A stretch of DNA of 64,000 bases, taken from Lysinibacillus xylanilyticus (GTDB lineage Bacteria > Bacillota > Bacilli > Bacillales_A > Planococcaceae). This document shows positions 45,072 through 53,828 of the stretch, in pieces. The notes below the pieces were generated by a model. The model was not told where the DNA came from. It made no database searches and saw only the letters and a program-made list of their open reading frames with translations. Position 1 is the stretch's first letter. Each line of letters begins with the position of its first letter. Made by a program: the position numbers and the translations under genes. The stretch is from contig NZ_LFXJ01000005.1 of NCBI RefSeq assembly GCF_001183605.1, forward strand, positions 248,001-312,000, in the 5' to 3' direction.

Positions 45072-45578
45072 ATGAGGATAATAGAGATTATTAAAAAAAT
45101 TGAACAGGATAGTAATTGTAGACTTTTGAAAAGAATCACAGATTTCACAAGTGATTTAGCTCTTCCAAAAGATTTGCATTATTTTTTTAGCAATTATGAC
45201 TCCTTACAAATGTATTTAGATAAGCCTTATGGAATAAAAATAGTTTCTTCAAATGAGTTTATACCAACTAGTAGAAGGCTTTACCCAGAGGATGATATTA
45301 TTTGGGAGGAACTTGAAGGGGATATAAGTAATGAGTGGTATCTTATTGCTGAATCTGAACAAATAAACCAATACATTAGTATCGATCTTAGTGAGTCTCA
45401 TTTTGGTTATTACTATGATAGTTTCTTGGAAACCCATGCAACGCCAGGGGATAGTCAGATTATTGCTAAAAGCTTTACGGAACTGTTAGAAAATTTATAC
45501 TCTAGTAAAGGTGAACATTGGTTTTGGTTAGCTGAAAATTTCGAATCGTATGGGGATGCTTATGATGGTACCAATTAG
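45072..45578 (+). CDS. SMI1/KNR4 (SUKH) immunity protein
   Basis: Start set at ATG 45072 behind AAAGGAG (168 residues). SUKH pattern: LALPKDLHYFFSNYDSLQMY, ISNEWYLIAESEQINQYISI, DLSESHFGYYYDSFLETHA and SFTELLENLYSS. A cytoplasmic immunity protein of a widespread type. Its stop overlaps the next SUKH gene, so they are co-translated. Confidence 0.75.
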   Translation: MRIIEIIKKIEQDSNCRLLKRITDFTSDLALPKDLHYFFSNYDSLQMYLDKPYGIKIVSSNEFIPTSRRLYPEDDIIWEELEGDISNEWYLIAESEQINQYISIDLSESHFGYYYDSFLETHATPGDSQIIAKSFTELLENLYSSKGEHWFWLAENFESYGDAYDGTN

Positions 45579-46122
45579 ACAGATAGGAGAAGACAATTGG
45601 ATTGAAAACCTAACATCCTTTCTTGAGGATCATGATGTAGAAGTGATTTCATTAGAATGTGAAAAAGTTTTTCAAAAGATAGAGAAATATCTAGATTGGA
45701 TAATTCCCTCACAAACGAAAGACTATTTCATAAATTTTGGTGGTATTGAAAGTTTTGATTTCATGTACAACCTTAAGAAAATTGATGAGTGGGAAGTATT
45801 GACAAATTCTATTTGGGAGTTTGTATCATTACACTTTCAACAGGAAGAAACAGATAAATATATTGTTTTTTCTGAAAGTCCTAGCAATGATCCTATTTGT
45901 TTTAAAAGAGAAACTGGAGAGATATATTTGTTTTCTCATGATCCTATTAAAGGGGCTATAGTATATAAAGATTTCAATGACTATTTATTAAATGAGATAA
46001 TTGAAATCCAGAAATTGTACACAGAAGTTACTTTTGATAGTTCTAAGGAAGAAATAGAGTATAAAGCAGCTTTGTTGGATGGAAATGATATTGATTTTGA
46101 TTTCCGTTATTTAAAACTTTAG
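45550..46122 (+). CDS. SMI1/KNR4 (SUKH) immunity protein
   Basis: Up to 190 residues. Four in-frame ATGs (45550, 45556, 45562, 45565) are possible; no clear ribosome site, and translation is probably coupled to the overlapping SUKH gene. Pattern: IPSQTKDYFINFGGIESFDF, YIVFSESPSNDPICFKRETG and KDFNDYLLNEIIEIQKLY. Tandem with the preceding SUKH gene but of a different subtype. Confidence 0.65.
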   Translation: MGMLMMVPIRQIGEDNWIENLTSFLEDHDVEVISLECEKVFQKIEKYLDWIIPSQTKDYFINFGGIESFDFMYNLKKIDEWEVLTNSIWEFVSLHFQQEETDKYIVFSESPSNDPICFKRETGEIYLFSHDPIKGAIVYKDFNDYLLNEIIEIQKLYTEVTFDSSKEEIEYKAALLDGNDIDFDFRYLKL

Positions 46123-46151
46123 GCACAAATAACAACAGAGATGATTTTAAA

Positions 46152-46199
46152 AACACATATAAAGAAGCCATTTTAAGCTTTTTTATATGTGTTTTTGTT
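46152..46199 (+). terminator. Rho-independent terminator
   Basis: AACACATATAAA pairs with TTTATATGTGTT around an A/T-rich loop, then TTTGTTAG. Same 3' ending as the hairpin at 34760. Confidence 0.75.
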
Positions 46200-46309
46200 A
46201 GAAAGGAACTGCCTTGTCCCGTTTATTTACTACCCTGTTTCATCGGAATGGCTTGGTTCCTAAAACAAGGCAATAGTTCATTTATCTGAAGACATTCATA
46301 CTGCCACCT

Positions 46310-46411
46310 GGGCATGGGCTAGAACCCCATTTTAATGTTAGACCTCCAGATAATTTGAATACAGGTTCAGTTGGTGGCACTCACGGTCATTACAATTTTG
46401 GGGGTAATTAA
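46310..46411 (+). pseudogene. Toxin 3' stub (HNH/EndoVII-like end)
   Basis: A start-less frame, GLEPHFNVRPPDNLNTG then GTHGHYNFGGN, where PHFNVRP and HY-F are typical of one EndoVII-like polymorphic toxin class. Its TAA directly abuts the ATG of the next gene. Confidence 0.55.
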
Positions 46412-46804
46412 ATGGATATACTAGAGTTAATTAATACTAATGTTTTTCTAAAGAGATTGTTTCCTAATGGATTAACAGAACCTGTTTATATAGGGCAAAT
46501 TGGTTTCGATATTGAAGGGAGAATGTCCGTAAATATTCATACGAAACAAAAACCCGCAATAGAAGTTGCTAAATGGGGTAATTGGGGTGTCGACTATAAT
46601 GTTATAGTAATTAAATTAAATGGATTGTGTCGAGATTCAGCTAGTCTAAAAAACTGGAAAAATGCTAGATATGGAAAATTAACTATTGTCAAAAATATAG
46701 AATCGTTTATTATTTCTCAACAGGGTTCTAATTGGAGCATTGAACTTGAATGTGATGCATTAATTTTCAATGAATGTTCTATCTATACTGATGAAGCAGA
46801 ATAA
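46412..46804 (+). CDS. Imm50-like immunity protein
   Basis: A 130-residue protein, ATG immediately after the toxin-stub stop, behind TTGGGGGT. The layout FLKRLFPNGLTEPVYIGQIG, WGNWGVDYNVIVIKLNGLC and ELECDALIFNECSIY fits what I recall of Imm50. It should neutralise the lost EndoVII-like toxin. Confidence 0.55.
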   Translation: MDILELINTNVFLKRLFPNGLTEPVYIGQIGFDIEGRMSVNIHTKQKPAIEVAKWGNWGVDYNVIVIKLNGLCRDSASLKNWKNARYGKLTIVKNIESFIISQQGSNWSIELECDALIFNECSIYTDEAE

Positions 46805-46806
46805 AG

Positions 46807-47034
46807 AATAACAAAAAAAGCAGAAAATATGCGGGTGATCATTCAAATCAAGCTGCTCAGAGGGCAAGAGAAGTACTGAAAAGAGTAGATATTGATGTCA
46901 ATAGTGCACATAATGGAATTTATTTAAAACATATGGATCCAAATAGTTTACAACCAGGTGCTTATCATAAAGTGATTCATACCAAAGAATATTTTGAAAA
47001 TGTTGCTCAAAGGTTAGAAGCGCTGAAATGTTAG
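46807..47034 (+). pseudogene. Degraded copy of AHH tip D
   Basis: A start-less frame with AGDHSNQAAQRAREVLKRV, NGIYLKHMDPNSLQPGAYHK and VIHTKEYFENVAQRLEA, parallel to tip D at 37790-37975. The AHH histidines themselves are missing (the scrap begins just after them), so it cannot be active. Confidence 0.8.
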
Positions 47035-47129
47035 GCGGATAAGATTTAGTAGAGGTGAACTAGAATTAATACGAAATGATTTATTATTTAATAGAAAAAT
47101 ATAGTAATGAAATAAGGTGGGAGATTTGT

Positions 47130-47666
47130 ATGGATATATTTAAAATAGGAAATGATTTTGACTATTTTGATTTGACTTTTCTTGATGAAAAAGAAGTGAG
47201 ACTTTTTTCAACTTTTAAAGGTCAGAAAATTACTTTAGAATGGAAAAAAGATATTTTTGCTATATCAAAGGATAAATTACAAAAAAATGAGCTTTTAGAT
47301 TTTGATTCACGTTGTTTTGGCTCTACTTTAATTTTGAAAAAGAAATTTGAAAATCAATTAAAGAAATTACTTCCAAATGAGATTGAAATGTTTCCAGTAA
47401 GGATAAAAGATATTCCGGAGGATTTCATATATATAAATGTGCTTAAAGTCATTCCTGCTATTGATTTTGATGGTTTAGATACTCAACAATCTCTTAGTAT
47501 GATAAGAAACAAGGAAATTAAGTTTAAGTTAAACGAAATATCAAATGAAATCCTGTTTAGAGATGTTAAAATCAATTTTTATTACTGTACTCAAAAGTTT
47601 ATTGACTTTATTGAAAATAATCAAATTAAAGGATTATCTTTTGAGAAAGTTGGGAATGCAACCTGA
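47130..47666 (+). CDS. Immunity protein paralogue for AHH tip D
   Basis: Start set at ATG 47130 (178 residues), GTGGGAG upstream; the longer frame from 47076 lacks a ribosome site. FLDEKEVRLFSTFKGQKI, LLDFDSRCFGSTLILKK and FIENNQIKGLSFEKVG align by eye with the 38082 protein. Intact while its toxin is broken. Last gene of the array. Confidence 0.7.
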   Translation: MDIFKIGNDFDYFDLTFLDEKEVRLFSTFKGQKITLEWKKDIFAISKDKLQKNELLDFDSRCFGSTLILKKKFENQLKKLLPNEIEMFPVRIKDIPEDFIYINVLKVIPAIDFDGLDTQQSLSMIRNKEIKFKLNEISNEILFRDVKINFYYCTQKFIDFIENNQIKGLSFEKVGNAT

Positions 47667-48028
47667 GTATATAGGTATAGATTGAGACTTAATATGACGA
47701 ACTTACCAATTTTTGTCTTATTGGATATGAATATATATATATGCTTTTTGTAAGGTGCAAAGGCACTGAATACTTTAAAGTCGCTAGATAGCTGGATGAC
47801 TTTTATTTTGATAAAAGCTAATTACAAAAATAAACTGTACCCTATTAGATAGTCACTTTGAAAAAAGTCTATCCTATAGGGTACTTTTGTTTATAGACTC
47901 AGGGCACTTACTTGGGGCAATAAGTTGATTTTTTGTTTGTTGTCACATGATGCTAATAATGATAGCTTCTGATTACGTTAGATGTTAGGGACGATATAAA
48001 ATATTAGTGAAACATCTTAAAAAAGTAT
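47667..48028. other. Boundary spacer of the array
   Basis: No gene. Holds the terminator at 47837-47890, after which the sequence becomes ordinary chromosomal in character. Confidence 0.4.
47837..47890 (+). terminator. Rho-independent terminator
   Basis: GTACCCTATTAGATAG pairs with CTATCCTATAGGGTAC (one mismatch), then TTTTGTTT. Confidence 0.85.
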
Positions 48029-48085
48029 TTGACAAAACCTTTTCGAATAACTAGACTAACTTTAGTGATAATGATTATCATTATC
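48029..48085 (+). promoter_or_regulatory. Fur-regulated promoter
   Basis: TTGACA (48029-48034), 17-base spacer, TAGACT (48052-48057), then a 19-base Fur box GATAATGATTATCATTATC at 48067-48085. The box is a 9-1-9 palindrome and differs from the classical consensus at one central position. Fur would block the promoter when iron is plentiful. Confidence 0.85.
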
Positions 48086-48262
48086 GTTATCTGATGATTA
48101 TCTTGGAAAGTGAGGTCACGTTTTTTACAAGCTAAATTGATTGGAACGGAAAATATACTTTATTCGCAATCGATTTTCATATTGATGCATTATAGGCAAG
48201 AATTCACGTACCAATAAACCAATATGCATTACATAGAACATTATTAAAAGGGGATTTTGACA

Positions 48263-49189
48263 ATGAAAAAATGGTTATTACCGATGTTGATGGTGCTCAT
48301 ACTAGTGCTTGCAGCGTGTGGCAATAAGGAAGACAATTCGAAGAAAGATAATGAGGGTACAAAAGAAGCTTCTTCAGCGGAAACGATTACCTATCAATCA
48401 GAAACTGGCCCGATCGAAGTACCAGCTCATCCAAAGCGTGTAGTAGTATTATCCTCTTATGCTGGTGATTTGTTGCAGCTCGGCGTTAATGTTGTGGGTG
48501 TTGATGCATGGGAGGCAAATAATCCAAACTTCGATGATGGCCTTAAAAATGCGAAAGTAGTTGAAAATACGGATATTGAAAAAATTATTGAACTTGATCC
48601 AGATTTAATTATTGGGTTAAATAATATTGAAAATGGAGACAAATTAGCTGAAATCGCACCAACTGTATTGTTTACATACGGTAAAGTAGATTATTTACAA
48701 CAATTTATCGAAATTGGAAAAGCTGTCAATAAAGAAAAAGAAGCAACAAAATGGGTAGAGGATTTTAAAGTACGTGCTTCAGAAGTAGGGAAGAAAATTA
48801 AAGAAAAAATTGGTGAGGATGCCACAGTTACTGTTGCAGAAAGTTTTGATAAACAATTGTATGTTTTCGGAGATAACTGGGCCCGTGGAACAGAAATTTT
48901 ATATCAAGAAATGGGCTTAAAAATGCCAGAAAAAGTGAAGGAAGTGGCCTTAGAGCCAGGCTATTATGCAATTTCACAAGAAGTATTAGGCGAATATGCA
49001 GGTGACTATATCATTTTAAGTGTACCAGAAGACCAAGATTCTTCATTTACAAATACAGCATGGTTTAAAGATATAAAAGCTGTAAAAGATGGTCATTTAT
49101 ATGAAGTGAATGCGAACACATTTTACTTTAATGATGCAAAAACTTTAGAATATCAGTTAGATTTCTTTGAAAAGAAATTCTTACACTAG
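48263..49189 (+). CDS. Siderophore-binding lipoprotein of an ABC importer (FhuD/YxeB-like)
   Basis: A 308-residue class III substrate-binding protein. Start ATG 48263 behind AAAAGGGG (TTG 48257 is in frame but too close). Lipoprotein signal peptide with lipobox VLAAC (Cys19), then a charged linker, then two lobes: PHPKRVVVLSSYAG-like (AHPKRVVVLSSYAGDLLQLG), DIEKIIELDPDLIIG and FTNTAWFKDIKAVKDG. It should bind a ferric hydroxamate-type siderophore outside the membrane. Permease and ATPase genes are not adjacent, as is common for fhuD/yxeB genes. Confidence 0.85.
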   Translation: MKKWLLPMLMVLILVLAACGNKEDNSKKDNEGTKEASSAETITYQSETGPIEVPAHPKRVVVLSSYAGDLLQLGVNVVGVDAWEANNPNFDDGLKNAKVVENTDIEKIIELDPDLIIGLNNIENGDKLAEIAPTVLFTYGKVDYLQQFIEIGKAVNKEKEATKWVEDFKVRASEVGKKIKEKIGEDATVTVAESFDKQLYVFGDNWARGTEILYQEMGLKMPEKVKEVALEPGYYAISQEVLGEYAGDYIILSVPEDQDSSFTNTAWFKDIKAVKDGHLYEVNANTFYFNDAKTLEYQLDFFEKKFLH

Positions 49190-49254
49190 CCAATACAGCA
49201 AAGGTAATATCTTCTTCATAAATGTATGTTGTATTCTTAATAAGTAGTGAACAG

Positions 49255-49342
49255 AAAAAGAGCAAGTATGGTGCTGCACCCCAAAAGTTAGAGTTAAAAA
49301 TCTAACTTTAAGGGTCACTACCTATATACTTGCTCTTTTTTT
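49255..49342. terminator. Long nested hairpin, terminator, possibly IS-end derived
   Basis: AAGAGCAAGTAT pairs with ATACTTGCTCTT around an inner AAAGTTAGA/TCTAACTTT hairpin, followed by T7. The word TGCACCCCAAAAGTTAGA resembles the terminal repeat of IS3-family elements. Convergent genes on both sides could share it. Confidence 0.7.
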
Positions 49343-49453
49343 ATTATATTAGAAGCAATATGTTAAATCTGGAATCGTTCGTGTTTACTAGAGAATTTGT
49401 AAATAGATAGTCTACAAATCAAGTGAATTTCCGTTATGTTAAATAACCAAATA

Positions 49454-50686
49454 TTATTTTTGGATACCTAAATATGTGAATGACCTCCAAACATATTCTA
49501 ATGGTCCGAAGCGGAATTTGGATATCCATAGCTTACTAATAATGATTTGGAAGACAAAAATGACAATGGCGATGATGATGGCTGTCGTTAAGTGAAGTTT
49601 TCCATATACGCCGAAAGCAAATGGTCCAAATAAAAATGTACAAATGATAGAATGGCCGATATAGTTTGTGAATGCCATTCTGCCAGGGAACGCTAACCAC
49701 TGTAAAACTTTCTTCCCTTTCACCGTGTGATAAATAAAGATCAAGCTAATAGCATAAAAGATTGTGAGGAGTGGTGAGCTAATATATTGAACAGCTAAAA
49801 AATTTTCTGAAAGTAAAGGTAAGATCCAGCACAATGTTCCACCAAAAATAAATGTTAGCAACCACGTAATGAAAAAGCCTTTTCTATATTCCTCAAAACG
49901 GTGAATCCATTTTTTCTTTGCCACAGCTGCTCCGAATAAGAACATTAATAAGTACGGAAGATTTGTAAATAAATAAAATATAGGGTTGCCTAGAGAAAGG
50001 ACATATAACCCAGTTCGCATTGTATAAAAAGTTCTTTCCATAAAATTAGCATTCATTAATTCTTGAATACTTCCATTTTGATGGGTATCTATCGTAAATT
50101 GCATGAGCTGACGACTTTCCTCAGACATTGTCATTGACATCATCGTAGAATCGGAGGATAGAGCTCCTAATGTTAAAAATCCAAAATATAAGCTATATAA
50201 AGTTACGCTAATGATTAACATAGCATTAGCTTTTAACTTATGCATGAAAAGGAGTAATAATCCTAAGATTGCATAGTCTGTTAAAATATCACCGAACCAA
50301 ATGAAATAAGCATGGATACAACCAAAAATAAATAACGCAATCAGTCTTCTAGAATAAATTCCCCAAAAGTTTAGTTGCTTTGCGGCGGCTCTTTCCTGCA
50401 TAATGACCATTCCAAAACCGAACAGCATAGAAAACAGCATAACAAATTTCCCATCGACAAACATTGAAAGAATAGTATGAACTGTATAATCTGCTTGATT
50501 CCAAAAAGAAGTCCATTCATTTTTAAAACTTAGATCTTCCTGCATATAGGCCGGATAAAGGAACCAAACAATATTTGCTAATATGATTCCAAATAATGCG
50601 AACCCCCTCAATACATCGAGTGTTTCAATCCGCTCCTTGGCAGATATAGGTGAAAGCTTTTGCTTCATATAATCATCCTTTTTCAT
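49454..50686 (-). CDS. DUF418 family membrane protein
   Basis: A 410-residue polytopic membrane protein. It starts with the hallmark RIETLDVLRGFALFGIILAN after a short N-terminus and shows about ten hydrophobic segments, with FGRMAFTNYIGHSIICTFLF-like FPGRMAFTNYIGHSII before the C-terminal DUF418 region (GPLEYVWRSFTYLG). The start is ATG 50686; a second ATG follows 18 bases later behind AAAGGATGA. YeiB-like proteins of this kind are conserved but of uncertain function, possibly transport. Confidence 0.8.
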   Translation of the reverse strand: MKKDDYMKQKLSPISAKERIETLDVLRGFALFGIILANIVWFLYPAYMQEDLSFKNEWTSFWNQADYTVHTILSMFVDGKFVMLFSMLFGFGMVIMQERAAAKQLNFWGIYSRRLIALFIFGCIHAYFIWFGDILTDYAILGLLLLFMHKLKANAMLIISVTLYSLYFGFLTLGALSSDSTMMSMTMSEESRQLMQFTIDTHQNGSIQELMNANFMERTFYTMRTGLYVLSLGNPIFYLFTNLPYLLMFLFGAAVAKKKWIHRFEEYRKGFFITWLLTFIFGGTLCWILPLLSENFLAVQYISSPLLTIFYAISLIFIYHTVKGKKVLQWLAFPGRMAFTNYIGHSIICTFLFGPFAFGVYGKLHLTTAIIIAIVIFVFQIIISKLWISKFRFGPLEYVWRSFTYLGIQK

Positions 50687-51103
50687 TGTTATTTTGTTCT
50701 TTCAACAAATGCTACTGTTGAAAAAACTTTGTTAATGAAACTTTAAATAATAATTATCAGGATTTTATAAGGAAAATTAAGAAGTTTAAATTCGATAAAA
50801 TATATTTCTGAATATTTTCTTAATCCATTTATGTAGAACATATTAACGGTAGAAGTTAACAATAGCGATTTGATGAAGTATTGCGAAAATTGGTGCATTT
50901 TGTGAAAAACACTACATAATCTATTGTTTTTTTAGCATTTAATAGAAAATATTGTTGATTAAAAGATGAATGATAGTATAATGGAGTTGTAGTTACATAT
51001 ATGGTTATTAATTCCTTGGTAAATAATTGGTAAATTAAGGTTGGACTTAATATAAGTATTCCAGAATGTGTAGCTAAAAAAACTAATGAAATGAGGCGAT
51101 TTT
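50687..51103. other. Divergent intergenic region
   Basis: Between the DUF418 gene (minus) and comX (plus). No comQ-like isoprenyl transferase frame is present. It holds the comX promoter. Confidence 0.5.
50955..50982 (+). promoter_or_regulatory. Probable comX promoter
   Basis: TTGATT (50955-50960), 16-base spacer, TATAAT (50977-50982). No clear ComA-type TTGCGG/CCGCAA palindrome was seen; only a half-site-like TTGCG at 50882. Confidence 0.55.
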
Positions 51104-51265
51104 ATGATTAACGTAATTCAATATTTAGAGCAAAATCCGTCGTTGATAACTTTGTTAAAAGAAAAAAAAGCTTCTCTAGTTGGTGTTACAGAACTTGAAC
51201 TAAATGCGATTATCACATCCTTTGATGAAGAGGTACGTTTAGAAAGTAGTGGCTTTTGGTTCTAA
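51104..51265 (+). CDS. comX: ComX pheromone precursor-like peptide
   Basis: A 53-residue peptide, ATG preceded by ATGAGGCG. The leader MINVIQYLEQNPSLITLLKE and KKASLVGVTELELNAIITSF fit the ComX pre-peptide family, and it ends SSGFWF with a tryptophan one residue from the C-terminus. In Bacillus the Trp is isoprenylated by ComQ and the C-terminal peptide is released as a quorum signal. Its stop lies inside the following kinase gene start (ten-base overlap). No comQ is present upstream, where it is usually found. Confidence 0.75.
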   Translation: MINVIQYLEQNPSLITLLKEKKASLVGVTELELNAIITSFDEEVRLESSGFWF

Positions 51266-53586
51266 AAACTTTAAAAAATAACTGGCTTTGGCTTGCTATA
51301 AGTACTTATCTCATATTGGGATGCTATTTACTTTATGTTACTTATAGCACGCCTTTTTTGGGAATTAAGTTAAAAGAAGAGAATGGACAATGGTTAGTAA
51401 TTGAACCATATTCTAAGGGATGGGCAAATTCGCAAGGAATATCAACAGGGGATATTATAGTAGAAGTTGATGGCGAAGATATTAATGAAAATATAAAATA
51501 TGATCCTATTATTAGGGTCGCTAAAGAGTTAACGTTGTTGAAGCAAGGTAATCAGTTACTTCATATACAAATAGACGTAATGGACAATCCTGAACAACTT
51601 TTTTATATATTGATTCTACCGGCATGTTTTTATTTATTAAGTCTAGTTATTTCTATCTTCTTATATTATAAGCAAGAAAATTCGAGTTTGATAAATTTAC
51701 TTATTTTGTTTATTCTTACAGTTTCTTTGGCTTATGTTAGTATTGGTGCATCTGGAATGTTAGATAGTGTTGGAACTGTCGTGAATCGAATTAGCATGAT
51801 TCTTTGTCTTGTTCTATTGATTCACTTTTTAAGAAATTATTTTTTATTTTTACATTTAAAATGGCTATTAATTTACAACATTAAAATAATATATGTAGTA
51901 CCAATAATGATAGCTGTTCTTAGCTTCTTTAGTATCGTCTATCCGTCTTTGAACCCTTTATTTTCTAATATTACTCTGTGGTTATTTTTTATTTTATTAG
52001 TAATAATTTTTGGTGTTTTAGGGATAGGCTATTTAAAATATAAAACCCCTCAATTGAAAGTGGTTTTGTTAAGTATTATAATCCCATTTTTACCTTTTCT
52101 GTTTTTGTTTGCTTTGCCGGAAATCATTTTCCAAATGCACATACTCACTGGTGAAGTATGCTCTTTCTTCTTAATGCTTATACCATACAGCTTTATCTGT
52201 ACACAACTCACTGAACGTATATTTGATATGGAATACTTTATTACCCGTTTGCGCCATTATTTTAATTTTTCATTTGTTTTTACAATCTGGCTGTTAATGG
52301 GTCTTTATTGGCTTACTGATTTATCTTTTTCAAGAATGACGGAAATCTTCTTTTTTACTTTCTTTTCTTTAATAGCACTTTTTTATATAAAAGAGAAAAT
52401 AGATTATCATAAGCGAAAAATTTTGTTTTCAACAAAAGGGGATTATATCCATCGATTGTATACGACCGTTGAAAGTATTGGAAGGGTCGTGAAGATTGAG
52501 GACTTACTTGAGAAGTTTGTTCAAGAAATTGCTACACACCTTGAGATCAAACATGTAAACGTATTAACCTATGATTTACAAACACATCAAATGACTTCCA
52601 CAAGCCCATCGAAAGAATATACTCAAAATCAAATTAACGAAATATTACTTGAGAACCTCAGTCTGGGGGATATAAAGAAAACGGAGCATTTTTATATAGC
52701 TTTTATCCACCAAGATGTAAATTATAAAAGAATATTAATCGTAGACCATAATAAATCTATTTACCTAAAGGAAGAGGAGTTATTGTGGCTTGAATTATTA
52801 CTTTTATATTTAAACAATTTTATAGAAAATACGAAAATGGTGGAAGATCTATTAGAACAGTTAAAGCATATGAAAGAGGCTGATAAAAGTCAGCTACCAT
52901 GGCTCAATAAGCTTCTTTGGCTACGATTTGAACAAGAAAAATATCAATTAGCTCAAGAGCTTCATGATACGGTTTTACAAGAGCAGCTACATATTGCTCG
53001 AGAAATGGATGTATTTATTCATACGAAGAGGACAACGGATATTCATATGAACCTTACTAAGATTCATGATCATATGATTGCATCATTGAAAGATTTAAGA
53101 GGCTACTGTGAAAATTTGAAGCCGCCATTATTAGATACACTAGGCTTAAATGCAGCGCTTGAGAAGTTTATTCAAAAAGTTCATAAGCGTGCTGATTTTG
53201 TTTTAATTTATACAATTGATCGTCTTTATTTAGAGGATGAGCGATTAAACTTGATAATATATCGGCTTTTTCAAGAGTTAATGAACAATGCCTTAAAGCA
53301 TTCACATGCCAATACTGTCGAAATTCATCTATTGGAAACAGAAGATGGTTTTGAAATCAATTATTCTGATGATGGTGTAGGATGTAAAATGGATGACATT
53401 ATTGTTTCTGATTCAATGGGAATCAGGGGGATGCAAGAGAGGGTACAAGCCTTTAATGGCCAGTTTTCTATCAATACCAATGTAGGAGAAGGAATGTCGA
53501 TACGAATTAAGGTTGTTGAAGGGAATCATACTCATTTCTATGATTACGATACGTATCATAGAAGGCCAACTCATAGTAGAGGATAA
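51256..53586 (+). CDS. comP: ComP-like sensor histidine kinase
   Basis: A 776-residue kinase starting at TTG 51256, overlapping comX. One TM near residue 15, a PDZ-like loop at 35-85 (KGWANSQGISTGDIIVEVDG), about seven more TMs to 385, a GAF-like linker, the HisKA_3 phosphoacceptor ELHDTVLQEQL (His570) and an HATPase domain (NNALKHSHANTVEI near 676, DDGVG near 704, SMGIRGMQERV). The architecture matches ComP, receptor for ComX. The response regulator expected downstream is missing. Confidence 0.82.
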   Translation: MVLKTLKNNWLWLAISTYLILGCYLLYVTYSTPFLGIKLKEENGQWLVIEPYSKGWANSQGISTGDIIVEVDGEDINENIKYDPIIRVAKELTLLKQGNQLLHIQIDVMDNPEQLFYILILPACFYLLSLVISIFLYYKQENSSLINLLILFILTVSLAYVSIGASGMLDSVGTVVNRISMILCLVLLIHFLRNYFLFLHLKWLLIYNIKIIYVVPIMIAVLSFFSIVYPSLNPLFSNITLWLFFILLVIIFGVLGIGYLKYKTPQLKVVLLSIIIPFLPFLFLFALPEIIFQMHILTGEVCSFFLMLIPYSFICTQLTERIFDMEYFITRLRHYFNFSFVFTIWLLMGLYWLTDLSFSRMTEIFFFTFFSLIALFYIKEKIDYHKRKILFSTKGDYIHRLYTTVESIGRVVKIEDLLEKFVQEIATHLEIKHVNVLTYDLQTHQMTSTSPSKEYTQNQINEILLENLSLGDIKKTEHFYIAFIHQDVNYKRILIVDHNKSIYLKEEELLWLELLLLYLNNFIENTKMVEDLLEQLKHMKEADKSQLPWLNKLLWLRFEQEKYQLAQELHDTVLQEQLHIAREMDVFIHTKRTTDIHMNLTKIHDHMIASLKDLRGYCENLKPPLLDTLGLNAALEKFIQKVHKRADFVLIYTIDRLYLEDERLNLIIYRLFQELMNNALKHSHANTVEIHLLETEDGFEINYSDDGVGCKMDDIIVSDSMGIRGMQERVQAFNGQFSINTNVGEGMSIRIKVVEGNHTHFYDYDTYHRRPTHSRG

Positions 53587-53590
53587 TAGA
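53541..53590 (+). pseudogene. Possible comA 5' remnant
   Basis: In another frame overlapping the comP end, ATG 53542 gives MITIRIIEGQLIVEDN, which looks like a decayed receiver-domain start (compare MIxIxIVDDHxLVxEG). It ends after 17 codons. GTATCATAGAAGGCCAACT here is repeated exactly at 55260-55278. Confidence 0.4.
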
Positions 53591-53620
53591 TGAATAGAAG
53601 TAAAGATATGAACCATTTAT

Positions 53621-53685
53621 AAACCTCCTAATCTTTTGTATTGTGCAGAATTCACAGTATGAGGATGAATTGGGAGGTTTTGCTT
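53621..53685 (+). terminator. Probable rho-independent terminator
   Basis: AAACCTCCTAAT pairs with ATTGGGAGGTTT across a long loop, then TTGCTTT. It ends the comX-comP unit. Confidence 0.6.
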
Positions 53686-53828
53686 TGGAGTTTATTTGTA
53701 TAGGGGAGGGGAATATCTTCAACATAACGATGAAACTGATTAAAAAGGATAGTCTTTTTAATTCCAAGCGGTTTAGGCGACTCATCAGGTAAGGAAAACC
53801 TAATATAAAGATAGAAGGAGAAACTCAC

